Assembly (NCBI GenBank): GCA_017506865.1
Contig: JAFCMP010000009.1
Location: forward strand, 186,001-250,000
Origin: Tribonema minus
Taxonomy: Eukaryota; Sar; Xanthophyceae; Tribonematales; Tribonemataceae
Length of the DNA: 64,000 nucleotides
Direction of reading: 5' to 3'
Part shown: positions 39,327 through 50,138 of the stretch, piece by piece
Layout of the letters: every line of letters begins with the position of its first letter
Position numbering within the stretch: position 1 is the stretch's first letter
Translations under genes and position numbers: made by a program
Notes under the pieces: generated by a model
The model's input: only the letters and a program-made list of their open reading frames with translations
What the model was told of the DNA's origin: nothing
Databases searched by the model: none

Positions 39327-40482
39327 GTAAGTACTAAGCTTGGCAGCGACACCACAGGTCTTTGTTGCTGTTCGAACTGTGTTGCTGGCACGTATGTTCT
39401 TCAGACAGGGGTGCAAAGCAGCTGGGATGATGCTGCTGCTATGTGCAGCTGGCGCACCTGCTAATCAGCTGAACTGGCGCTCTGTTTGTCCACGCCTCAG
39501 CAGCAGCAGCAGAAGCAGCAGCGCACAGCAGCAATCACACTTGCACGCACGTGCGCATGCACGCAGCTCAGCTTCACACACAACGCTTGAAACGCAAAGC
39601 GGTCAGGGGCAACACGCGTTTGCCTATGCTGAAGCAATCCAGATTTGAATCTGCTACATGACTGGGAGGGGGGGGGGGGCTTTTACAACAACATCCTTCC
39701 CGTCTGAGCGGCTCTTGACGCCATGAAGACCCCCCTGAATCACCGTCCGCGTCTTGGATAGTTTGCATGTTGAGACGCTGTCACCTACCGCATTATGAAT
39801 TGCATCATATAATATGCTAGCTACTGCAGCACAGCTGCATGCATGGTAGATACTGGTGTTAGACCCTGTACACGCAAACTCCGATAATGCATAAATTGAT
39901 CCATTGGCACCAATGATTTGATTCTGTACTTATGATCTTGTATTTATAGCAGCCCCAAGGTGGGCTTGATGCGTTGGATAAGAATGCAAAAAACTAAAAT
40001 CGGACGGGCCCTTAGAGCCCTGCGTTGCAGGCTTGTACTAGACTCATGGGGGGCAGACACAGCGGCACCCAGTCTGAGCCACACCTATCGTAGCCGATGT
40101 CTCCATCTCTTGAGCGAAAACGCCGGAGGACCGCGGTTATGCCTCTAGTATACATTTGGGCCAGAGGCGCCCGGTCCTCGATTCCTTGCCTAAGCACGCC
40201 GCTGACGTGCCTGGCCGAGGTTCTCTTTCTTGCGTGTTCAAGCAAACGATCTACAGTGTGCCCTGATGCTATCCGTATCCCCATGTTCCAATATCCCCTG
40301 CTGCTGCCCAAAGCCGTATCCTCACCACACGCGACTCCGCAGCTCCTGCTCACAGCCAGCATCTCCCATCCCCTTGCTGCCTGATGCACCCTCGCCACCA
40401 TCAGCGCCACCGCGAGTGCTGCCGCACCTCTCGGTGCTAACGAGCAGTATATATGTACTGCTCAGTAAGTGTTTGATGAAAT

Positions 40483-41114
40483 TAGAGTGTGACAACTATT
40501 GCTATAGTTAGTTATTCGGTATTGTTGCTCAACCATTCATTAGTTATTCATTAGTTATTTGTTATTTTATATATATTCGTTATTTTTTCGTTGCTGCTGT
40601 ATACTACCAGTTATGCCTACCATCCTGGGATAAGGTAGCGTTCGAGAGGAGCTACTTTCCCCTCTCGGACTTGCGAAGCATCTCAGTCACCCTGTTACGA
40701 TTTCCTCTAGCTCTAAAGCAATTGCTTCAATGCTAAGCTTTGCATTACAACCCAGAGTTTCAAGTCACCTTCATGTTGAACTTCAACCAGAAGCCAGCAC
40801 TCGATGTGCCCCCCGTGCAACCACTCGGCTATCGTAACCCCCCCCGTGTGTCGTGCTGTTTGAGCGAGCAGAACTCGTGAAAGGGTCAGGCAGCAGTGGT
40901 GGTACACTTTTTGACACACCAGCGCATCTCATACGTGCCGCCATCGTTGTCACACCGTGCAGCAGAGCTCGTACAAACGAGCTGCAGAGCATTTACACAA
41001 AAATGTGAAACAACGAATTCGCGTCGAGCGCTCTTCGTTAGTTGTTCGTTATATAACGAATAACTAAAACTAACGAAAACAACGCGTTGTTTTATAATTC
41101 GTTATCACACTCTA
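40483..41114. mobile_element. hAT-like non-autonomous element
   Basis: The left end tagagtgtgacaac and the reverse complement of the right end tagagtgtgataac match in 13 of 14 positions. Flanking 8-mers gatgaaat (40475-40482) and gataaaat (41115-41122) agree in 7 of 8, as expected for an aged hAT target duplication. The interior carries many 'ttagttatt / taacgaataac' subterminal motifs. No transposase was found. It lies in the large intron of the second ATPase gene. Confidence 0.75.
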
Positions 41115-41413
41115 GATAAAATGTTGCGCTTCAAGACGCATCGTTTGACTTATTTCATGTTTTCTTGTGTTGATCGCTGCAGAAGCATAAAGCGATTATT
41201 ATTACTTACCTGTAAAAACTTGATCCATGGCAAGGTACACCATCAGATGCTGTGTTCGCTGCTCACGACCACATTAGTCCACAGCGTGTGAACATACACT
41301 GTAATCTAGTTGCAGTCTGCGCGAAATCCTTTTCAGCATCGAAAAGATACCGTTTGAGGAGATTGTGAGGTGTGTCAACGACAAGCAAATCTCATTTGCT
41401 GTCACATCGGGTC

Positions 41414-42432
41414 ATAGACCAGTTCAATTTACACCAAATTTCGGTCCCACGGCTGACAGGCACTCAGCTTTTGGGCTGAATCAGCGAACACGCTGCGTGC
41501 GAAAGCGTCCATTCTTGTGAAACACAACTGCAATGCCACGAGCATGAGGTGCACATGATCACGAGTGTTGCCGACGAGGTCTTATGTACATGTTAGTCAA
41601 CGCCTGCACACATCAAGGCTCGCATTTGAGGCAGCACAGCAGCCACAATCCCAGTTTCGGTGCCTGAGCGCGCAAACACCGAACAAGCCGTGAACGCATG
41701 CTCTCACGAGCTAGCGAGAGCCTGTTGCGGTGCAGCGTGCATGCAGAGCTCCTTCAGATGCTTACAACTAGCCATGATAGCCTTGGTAGCTCTCGGTTCC
41801 ATCGCTTTCGCGTGCTTTCCGCCTGCTCAGAGCAGAGGTCGTTCTGGGAAAAAAGCGCTCCAAAATTGATGCATACCAGCGTGTGCACACTCCCAGCCGT
41901 GCAACCAGCGCCACGAACCGTACGCCATATGCATAAAGTTGACCATCGCTGCCAGAAAGCAGCGTCGGAGGCTGCGTAGATGCTTCACACCCATGCTACC
42001 ATCTCGACATCGCTTTTGCGCTCTGATCCGAGGTGTTGAGCAGCAATGCTTACGCTATACACCTCGTGAGCGGGTGTTTGCACCTTTGGTTGGTCGCCGA
42101 TACTGTATGACAGTCATCCGACGCGCATGGCACCGGATACTGGCCCCGCAAACCTTGCTGGAGCCTTGATCGTCGCCAAAACATCAAAAATATGGGCCGT
42201 GCCGTTTCGTGCCAACTGGGACCTTTCTCATGAAGAAAGCCTCATCACAATGTGCGCTCTGCTGCGCTACTGCTGAATACTCATAGCTGTGTGACTAAAC
42301 TCAAGCGCGGGGCGTTATTATTGATGACCAGGTTGCGCAAACGGTTCGCCTTCCGTGTTCGCTGATTCAGCCCAAAAGCTGAGTGCCTGACAGCCGTGGG
42401 ACCGAAATTTGGTGTAAATTGAACTGGTCTAT
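41414..42432. mobile_element. 1.0-kb element with long (about 80 bp) inverted termini
   Basis: The sequence from atagaccagttcaatttaca to gcgaacacg (41414-41492) returns almost perfectly as its reverse complement at 42354-42432. The interior of about 860 bp has no recognisable transposase; the frames at 41660-42169 show no family. Target duplications are not obvious. It is a non-autonomous DNA transposon of unassigned class, in the same intron as the hAT-like element. Confidence 0.8.
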
Positions 42433-42559
42433 CGGTCATGGACGTCTGAATCGGCAGCACATAAGTAAAGAATCTGACGACCGATCATTTGTGTACAGAA
42501 GCACAGGCTTGTCTGATCGGGACCTGTTTCCTCAATGCTGCTGTTGCAACTGTGTGCAG

Positions 42560-42772
42560 ATGCAAGCCGTGCTCGGAGAAATTCTTGCGAAGGCTTGGCC
42601 ATGTCCGCTCTCTGATGGACTACAGAAATGTGGCGACAGCCAACGGTGCAGTGCCACTGCTGCACCAGCTGTTATGGGAAGAGCCACTTTGTGTAAACAT
42701 GAATGGGGACCTCAAAGAAGCAGCGGCGGTGCGCGAAGTCCTTGTGAAGGGCTTCGTTACCATGGAGCAGGA
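42560..42772 (+). pseudogene. Second Crinkler-like ATPase gene, exon c
   Basis: After the acceptor tgtgtgcag the frame reads CKPCSEKFLRRLGHVRSLMD, GAVPLLHQLLWEEPLCVNMN and AAAVREVLVKGFVTMEQ, ending at ga|gtaagt. Incoming and outgoing phases (2 and 2) fit exons b and d. The helical content matches the winged-helix-like part after the P-loop in related proteins. This exon itself is unbroken. Confidence 0.5.
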
Positions 42773-43025
42773 GTAAGTGCTGAAATTGGTTGCACTGTCA
42801 TGATGCTGCTGCATTGTGCACTGCCGTGTGCAATATACCATTGAATGAGCATTGGTGCACATCCTCTTGACCTATGCTCTCATGGTGTCCGAGCTGATGC
42901 ACAGGTTACCAGTGCACGAACGAATTGGTGCACAAGATTGAGGGCTGCAGGCAGCATGGTGGAATAACCTTGTATTTTTGAAGTCCTCAGTGGCTGCCTC
43001 CATGTTGCTTTTGTTTGCCGTGCAG

Positions 43026-43310
43026 GGATTGCCAGTGGAGCTTGCGCTTCACCAGTCCTCTGCACCGGGTGTACTTCATGCACAAGTTTCACACCGCGGG
43101 ACCCACCGGATACCGCGGCAGCGGACCTTGACTCCTTGCTGGTGCGTGTTCTTGGGCACATGGACCCTTGTGTTCTCCAAACACGTTTAGCGTGAGCCAT
43201 GGCCATATTTCATTGGAGCGGTGCTGGCAGGCAGAGGTGTACAGATCGCATGTCCGTTGTTCCTGAAGGGACGCTGCCGTCGCCGGATGTAGGCCAGGCA
43301 AGTGCGTGAC
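43026..43310 (+). pseudogene. Second Crinkler-like ATPase gene, exon d (several breaks)
   Basis: The exon begins DCQWSLRFTSPLHRVYFMHK, very like the 'L-R-F-x-S-P-L-H-R-x-Y' motif of Crinkler-type proteins. After a shift near 43115 it reads DLDSLLVRVLGHMDP, then a TGA. Pieces such as ERCWQAEVYRSHVRC and PEGTLPSPDVGQ lie in two other frames. These correspond to the 'E-x-x-x-Q-x-E-F-Y-R ... S-P-x-V-G' start of the nuclease domain in the family. The gene is disabled. Confidence 0.5.
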
Positions 43311-43918
43311 AGTTTGCCCATTAAGCTCCTGATTGAACTGCGCAGTGGCCCACATAGGATTACGGTGGTTCAATGACACACCAGGCACCATTCGATGATT
43401 GCGGTGTGGAGACAGAGCATCTGGACGGCTCATGTTGCAATCTTAAGAACCAATGCTGAATGCAATCATCATTCATGCCGAGGCAGCTTTGTGACATCAT
43501 TGCAGGCGTGATGCGTAGACAGCTTAGCAGCTTACCTGCGAATATTTGTGCATCAGCAAGTTCAAGACTGATTCAATTGCCAACGCATCAATGGATACCA
43601 GAGCATAGCATGCCTGATGCCTTTCCCAAACCCTCGAGGGCTGCAGTTGGTTTTGGTTGTGTCTGGTCAGCGACACACAAGACACATGTGTGAACTTTGA
43701 TCAGCATCACCAAGGCCTTTGATGAAAAGCTAGCTGGGAAATCTCATCTGCCAACTGCCTTATTCCACATTCCAAAATCGATAGACTTCTTTCATTTTTT
43801 CAATGTGGTACTTGTTTGACACTTATTGTGTTGCGCGCTTGGCAGGCTCTAGGAGGCCAAGGCTTCGTGTGCAGGAAGTGGTACTGTTGGTGTTAGTATT
43901 TCCAGTTCGCAAAGCACA
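43311..43918. other. No gene recognised
   Basis: Sequence after the decayed ATPase gene shows short frames only. Remnants of its nuclease domain may continue for about 200 bp, but I cannot show it. Confidence 0.4.
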
Positions 43919-44141
43919 AGAACATTTGATACTAGCCTCGGCAGCTTGCCAGAGTCATTCGGCAAGCTAACAGCGTTGACGACGCTGAAATTGGCTAATT
44001 GCGTGCAGCTCATCGGCCTGCCAGGGGCATTCGGCGACCTGACATCGTTGACTTGTGTGGACATGCGATACTGCAACAGTCAAGGTGTTGCACAGAGGCT
44101 GTGCGGGCATACATCTGAAGGCACCCCGCACTCTCACCGGT
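43919..44141 (+). pseudogene. Leucine-rich-repeat fragment
   Basis: The frame reads LPESFGKLTALTTLKLANC and LPGAFGDLTSLTCVDMRYC, two leucine-rich repeats of about 24 residues of the plant-type 'L-P-x-x-F-G-x-L-x-x-L' form. No other domain is joined. The frame ends at 44143, and a neighbouring frame (44055-44264) continues with coding-like composition. It is probably a remnant of an LRR protein. Confidence 0.55.
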
Positions 44142-45002
44142 GAATCTCCTGATGTGGCAGATCATACCTGTGTTGTCCTTGCGCTGTCGGCATTGCCAGA
44201 TCGCGCTGCCATTGAGATCACTGTATACAAGGACAATCGAGTGCTTCTAGCCGAAGGATTGTAGTTGATTATAAATGCACGTCATTGCATCAGCAAAGTT
44301 GTGACATTATCATAACATGCCACAGTGTGCGCTTTGCCGCTTGTCACCGCTTGGCTCGTTTCTGACTTTCCCCTCCTCCATAGATGGCACATCGGTGTTG
44401 CTTGTCAGCAAAGTTCAACCTGGCCTTCAACCTGACTTTATGTTACACGCTGTACATGATGTGTTGCGCTTTACTGTGGAGCGTGACCTCTTGCCTTCAT
44501 GTAAACTCTGTTCACTTCATTGACTCTGAAAGTCACTTTATAATCATGAAATGGGGCCTGCACCCCACCTATGCCACAGTGTGGCTCGCTACTGCGTTGC
44601 GTTGCGATCCGCACGCATTGAGGTGTACATGCCACATGATAACTCATGCAGCATCTATCTCATTCACCATCACGTATGCGCTGTTGCACTTGCACCTACC
44701 TCTGCATGCACCGCTGCCACAAGCCCCCTCTGCATGGCGCTCTCTGCATCCATGCACACAACCAGCAGCAGTCAATGGTTCCTCTCGTTTTTTGATTGGT
44801 TTCCTGTGCCTGCCTGTACATAACTGTGTGGCCTTGGGCCCAAGAGGTGCGCAGTCAAATCGTTCACGACAGCGACCAGTCCAAGCAAGCTCCATGGCTG
44901 ATTCAGAACAAGAAGAAAGTCTTCGATCCTTAATGTTCGGTGTTCAGTCATTATTAACTTACCCCCCCCCCCCCCCCCCCCCAGTCCTGTCAGAAACAAC
45001 CG
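44142..45002. other. No gene recognised; contains a diverged repeat module and a C run
   Basis: 44563-44632 is a diverged copy of the 'ggcctgcacccc...tggctcgc...cgcacgcattgagg' module found at 49.6, 52.2 and 58.4 kb. 44644-44720 resembles part of the foldback arm. A run of 21 C lies near 44962-44982. The open frame at 44384-45136 is not conserved-looking. Confidence 0.5.
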
Positions 45003-45485
45003 TGGCGAATAATTTCAGGGCTATGCCAAACCTCAGTACTTCCAAGTATATGCCTTCGGTCCTGCATACAACTGTCACAACATCAATGGTTGCTAGTGCT
45101 GCTGTATTTTTTATTCTACTTCTAAGACTACTGTGATAGAAGTACTTACCACACACCAATGCTGCCAGTGTGTGCTGTTTTTGGCTTATAAAAGCGGGGC
45201 CCGAAAGATGACTCCGAGCTCTATAAAACTGTAACTACGGGAGCTTGTGAACCGTATGTGTGATGCATGGAGCAGGAGATTTGTACTGCAAAATTCGAGG
45301 CTCTGCTCACTCCGATTCTGCATTTCACAATAGGAGAGCATCATGAAACATCGGCTCGCTGAATGTGGCCCATTATGATCAATGTCTTCAACAACATGCA
45401 GTCAGCTTTCATGTTGTTGGCCTGCAAACTGCACCTCAGTCCATCACATCTGCAATGAGTTCACAAGCATATTTTGAAGGGCCAG
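45003..45485. repeat. Dispersed repeat, copy 2
   Basis: Aligns with 5548-6022 over its whole length (see that entry). It includes cacaacatcaatggttgcta and aactgcacctcagtccatca. Confidence 0.8.
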
Positions 45486-46238
45486 TGCCACCCTCTGTGG
45501 TTCTGCAGCAAAAGCCTGTTGAGACAGGTTAATTACTCCCGGTCCCAACAGGCTGTTGCCGAGCTATGCTGGTGTCCAAAGCAGCAAAAGCAGAAGGCAG
45601 AGCCAACCTTCCACCTCTAAACTCATGGTCCATTCACCAGGTGCTCCCAGCACCTGCCAGACTAAAACCAGATTCAACTGCAAAAACTACTCAAGGGCCT
45701 TCTGGATGCAAGGAAAAACTTCCCTCCAATTCTTGCAGCCAGCCAGACTCTGTGCAGTTACTGCTGACCTCAGTGTAACTGCCCAGCACCCTGCAAGACA
45801 GCTAAACTAACTCATAGAATGACAAGGAGCATTGCAAGCAAAATCTCCCATAGAAGAATCTGCACATACATGCTACCCCTCCCTCACTTTGTACAAGACT
45901 GTCATGTATGTGCCGCACACACTACCCCCCTTTGACTATCTTGCCCCATGTCTTCAGTTGCTCATCGCCACCGAAGGAACACCACCAGCCTGAGTCCTGT
46001 GGGTGCAGCAAACTCATTGCTGTCCAAGTACTTGCGCAACAACAGCGGCGTCTCGCGCATGTGCAGATCGCCGAATCAATAGACGTTCAGCGTGCAACCC
46101 CGTGCACCCCTACTCTGGGCTCCGCTGCTCTTGCGTTGTGTAAATACGCCCCTGCGTACAAGCCCGGGGCCCTCACACCACTGCAATCGCTCGCCCTGAC
46201 AGACTGGCAACTCAGGAAAGTGCCACCGCATCAATACC
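45486..46238. other. No gene recognised; possible 3' flank of the chromodomain element
   Basis: An imperfect inverted repeat (cctgttgagacagg ... cccaacagg) lies at 45514-45552. The short frames show no domain. Because the chromodomain at 46.4 kb is on the minus strand, a 3' terminal repeat would be expected here, but I cannot delimit one. Confidence 0.35.
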
Positions 46239-46620
46239 CTAGCCCCACGATTTCAGGGCTAGATGGCAATTCTGCAGTGGGCGCAGCCCTAAACCGCCGA
46301 ACCCCTGTGGCAACTTGAATTTGCCCCCTGCAAGCCTAACCGTAGGCCCGCCGACATCGGCATGCTGCCATGCCTGCCGTAAGCGCCTCTGCACAACCGA
46401 TGTGCCGCCGTCGGCAAGCGCCACACCTGCAGCGTTCGTCGTGTTCCAGTGCTCTGTCGCCGCGTGCCCGCACGCATCGAGGAGACTGGCCGCCTCTCAG
46501 GTATCTGCCACGTGCGCGCCCTCCCAGCGCACCAGATACTGTAACTCCCCCAGCCTCCCCCTGCGATCGCGCACAACCCTGTGCCCCACGACCGCCTCCA
46601 CTCCATGCCGATCCGACGTC
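46239..46620 (-). pseudogene. Chromodomain of an LTR-type retrotransposon (nonsense mutation)
   Basis: One minus-strand frame reads GVEAVVGHRVVRDRRG, then LGELQYLVRWEGAHVADT, a TGA (46497-46499), and EAASLLDACGHAATEHW. This is the chromodomain pattern 'V-E-x-I-x-x-H-R ... Y-L-V-K-W-x-G ... T-W-E-x-x-x-x-L', with the diagnostic Trp replaced by a stop. Chromodomains of this type sit at the C-terminus of integrase in chromoviruses of the Ty3/gypsy group. The integrase core and reverse transcriptase are not visible upstream. A further 60 codons follow to a TAG at 46239. Confidence 0.6.
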
Positions 46621-46664
46621 CACGCGAGTCACACCGTTCAGCGCCGCGTCGGCGCCTGCTGACT

Positions 46665-48410
46665 GATCAGCGGCGCAGCGGAATGCGGCCGCGGCGCCCG
46701 CCACAGCCACCTTGGCCACGACAGCGTCGCCAGCGCTCAGGCCCGATGGTTCGGGCGCAAGTGGCTGCCGTGACGATCCGAGAGAAGGAGCCGACTTCTC
46801 CGTGCCGCGCCCCCCCTAGAACCCCCCTCACTGGGTACGCTCCTCGCGGCAGCAGCGCCGAGCTCTGCAGCGGCGCGCGCGCCGCTGCGCCCCGCAGCAG
46901 CCGCTGCGGCAGCACCTTGCTGCTCAGCGACGGCAGCAGCGCCACTGCGCCCCGCAGTGGTGGCCGCGCTGCTGCGTTCTGCCCCCGGCAGCACCGTGCC
47001 GCTCAGCAGCATTGGCCGCGCCGCTGTGCCCCGCAGCAGCGTCAGCACCGCGCCGCCCAGCAGCAGCCACGCCCCCGTGATTGAACTCCGCCCCCGCAAC
47101 CGCTGCCATGTCAGTGACGGGCGGTGGCGCTGCCCCGGCAGCGCCGCTCCGCTCGCCCATCCTCGCTCCGTAACTGACAGTGTGTTCTGCGCCTGGCACG
47201 TCGCCACTCACCGCCGTGGTGCCCGCTACGCCGCGGCCTCCCGCAGCCCCGCCGCTGCGCTGTTGTGACCGCCAGCGGTGGCACCAGTGCTGCGCCGCTC
47301 CGCAGCAGCGCCACAGTGACTGCACTCAGCGGCAGCAGCAGCAGCAGCGTCGCTGCTGCGCGCTGCCGTCGCGCCCCTGCGCCCCGCCCCGCTACGCCCC
47401 GTAGCTTGCACCAGCGCAGCTGCTGCCGCGGTCTCCCATGAGGCCGTGAGCGACGCTGTGCGCATGCGTCCAGCAAGTGAACATGCGTTGCGCACGCGCC
47501 CGCCAACACACGGCGACCGTCCAAGACCAATCCCCCAGAGGAGCCCCCTCGCATCCGCGCGAGCTATCACCATCGCCCTCTCTGACGGCCTCCGGTGCAC
47601 AGTGAATGAATGCGCACGCACAGGTCCTCGACCATCGCGGCAGCGACGCGCGCCGCGCGATCAGAGAGCCCCGGCGCCGCCGCCGCCGAGAAGCCGCTGA
47701 CCGCCTCGCCGAGCGGAGCCTCGAGCTTCCCCGCCGGCAGCATGCTGTCAAGCAGCCCTATGAATGCCCCCACTGGCACGTGCAGCAGTGTTGCCGCCTG
47801 CCGCTCCGTGTCATCCACCTCAACGCCAACGGCTAACGCAGCAGCGCACACCATCAGAGGTGTTGCGCGGTGCCGCGCCGCTGGCGAGAGTGCTGCAGCA
47901 GGTGCCAGCTGCGCCCGCAACTGACGTTTGAGGCGCGCGCGCGCCTCGCCCGCCTCCGCGTCTGAGCTTGCGCTTCGCCCGCCTCCGCGTCTGAGCTTGC
48001 GCTTCGCCCGCCTCCGCGTCTGAGCTTGCGCTTTGCCCCAGTACTACTAGTAGCTGCGCCGCCCGCGGCGGCATTCGCAGCAGCAGCGGCGCTACAGTGC
48101 TCTGCCGCAATGGCGGCACACCGCGCTCAGCGGCAGCACCCACGCCGCCGCCGCGTTCCGCCGCCGCGGCAGCAGGCAGCAGGAGCAGCACCGGCGTCGC
48201 CGCGCTCTGCCGCGACAGCGCCGCGCGCATCCCTGTGCGCGTCGTGCACAATGCTGCCGTGCTCGGCAGCTGTGGCTGCGCCGCCGTCACGTTCCGCTGC
48301 GGCAGCAGCAACGGCATCGCCGCGCTCTGCCTGAGGGAGAGGCCAGAAAACAGCGCGCCAGCTGCTGCAGCAGATCAAAGCACTGCATGGCGAGTTCGAA
48401 GTTCTTGAAG
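46665..48410. other. GC-rich, low-complexity block
   Basis: Composition rises sharply to a gcagc/gccgc-rich sequence, and all frames give Ala/Arg/Gln/Pro-rich conceptual proteins. The most protein-like frame is on the minus strand (47567-47935: MVCAAALAVGVEVDDTERQ, LLHVPVGAFIGLLDSMLPAG), family unknown. It could be the gag or linker region of the element whose chromodomain lies just downstream. Confidence 0.4.
47947..48033. repeat. Three tandem copies of a 29-bp unit
   Basis: The 29-bp unit starting cgcccgcctccgcgtctgag occurs three times without change inside the GC-rich block. Confidence 0.9.
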
Positions 48411-49592
48411 CTCAGTTATAGCGATCTTTTTGGGTTTCAATTTATAGCTAGTCAGCAACACAAAGTGCCACTGGGTTCAAAAATTATAATTATTTCAAAA
48501 AGCAAAAAGCAAAAAGGAAAGAAAGATTTCCAGAAGTCTAGAGAAAAAAATTGCTGAATGACCAGAATGTGAGGCAAATATCTTATGATGTAGTGCTGGG
48601 CTACATGATTCCAGACGACTGTCAATCCATTTGTTGGCAGAGTCTAGTCATTCGGTAAACCCAATGCCAGGGGTGGTCGACATCATGGTTGACGTTGTTC
48701 GCTGCAGGAGTCAACAAGGATCGAATCACAATTAGTTCGGAAGTACATGCAAGCAGTAAGTGCGTCTCATGTTGCGCATCCCATCTTGATCAGGTTGACA
48801 GAACTCGAAGCTGCAACAGCCACAGGCAGAGTGATGGCCTCAGACACCCACTCTGGCACGAGGCACAATGCGTGCAGCAGCAACAGCAGCACACCTTCAA
48901 CAGCTTGCTTGGGTGGCTCTATCAGAGTATTGGTGTTTGCATCACGATTGTTTATGCCTGTCCATGCCTGGTCTTCCCTAGTTCACCCCTCTGAGACTGT
49001 TTTCCCGTCAGTCTTCAAGTTGAAGTTGAAAACCTCAGAAAAATCACTGAAAATAGTGTAATCCAATCCCGGCTCGCACGCATCTCTGAATTACTACAAT
49101 GATCCATGAACCAGCACGCACCGCACAAATGGCAGTACTAGTTAATGCTGAGCCTTGCAGCTACTCAGGGAGACACCGAAACCATGAGAGCGGGCCCGTT
49201 GTTCAAGTTGGCTGTGACAGTCGTGAAGGCTCCGAATTTTAAAAACCACGCCTCACGCTGGCTTCTCAAGATGCTGTTGCATGCGCAAGCAAAGTTCCAC
49301 TTACTGCAGATCTGTCGCCAGGCACGATCAAACACACAAACTTCAAATTTGACGAATAACTTCAAGGTACTGTAGTACACGTGGCTTCAGACTGTCATGC
49401 GGGAGGCTGCGCGGCTGCCGGATTTCTTCTGGGAGTTGCAAGGCGCGTGGCGTCTGACGCCACTTGCAGAACAGCAAAAAGATGGTACAGCTCAGCAGCG
49501 GCCCATTGTTCAAAGTTTGCGGCGAGGTGCTGCAGCAAGTATGCACTAGTTAAGCTTCGGTGTAGGCGGAGCTCCTTGAGCCAGATGGGCAG
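48411..49592. other. No gene recognised
   Basis: AT-richer sequence with short frames only. A frame from 49379 (TWLQTVMREAARLPDFFWEL) has coding-like composition for about 55 codons but no recognisable family or splice sites. Confidence 0.4.
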
Positions 49593-49715
49593 TACTGTGG
49601 CCTGCACCCCGTCCATGTGGCTCGCTCCTGCGTTACGAGCCGCACGCATTAAGGGTACATGCGTGCGGCTCATAACGCAGTAGCGAGCCACATGGACGGG
49701 GTGCAGGCCACAGTA
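49593..49715. repeat. Long hairpin repeat (MITE-like)
   Basis: tactgtggcctgcaccccgt and the following 40 bases are mirrored by the reverse complement ending ggggtgcaggccacagta, with a loop of a few bases around 'aagggt'. The hairpin has about 55 bp per arm with only a few mismatches. The same arm recurs at 52185, 58439 and, diverged, 44563. Confidence 0.85.
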
Positions 49716-50130
49716 TGGGGTAGCTGTCTCAGCAGGAGCGGAGAAAGCGGCCATGGCCGGCAAACTGGCGTATGAGCTTAGTCTGCCTGTCATCGTGAAA
49801 ACGACCCGGATGCAGAAAAGCGACGCAAAAGCAAACTAGCCTTCCTTGTGTTGTGCCAAATTGTGAACTGGACCATTGCATTCACAAAAACGCACGATTC
49901 GAAAGGCCCACTTCAACTGATGCTCAGAAATTTAAACTTCAATATTATATCTTGAACTTCAACATGAACTTAAAACCCCCTGAGCGAGAATTAACAAAAA
50001 GTACTGTAGTACACTTTCAATGGCCAGCTGCCACAAGCTTGCAAGCTTCTAGGCCTGAAGCACATCATCATACATACCTGCAAATATCCACTCCCCACAT
50101 GGTCACAAGCGCACGTGGCAGCTCACCCCG

Positions 50131-50138
50131 TGCATAAT
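50131..50138. repeat. 8-bp target duplication of the hAT element, left
   Basis: tgcataat, repeated exactly at 50869-50876. Confidence 0.85.

Noticed and set aside
44384..45136. 250-codon plus-strand open frame
   Set aside because: It runs through a diverged repeat module, a 21-base C run and the start of a dispersed repeat, and its composition and content show no protein family.
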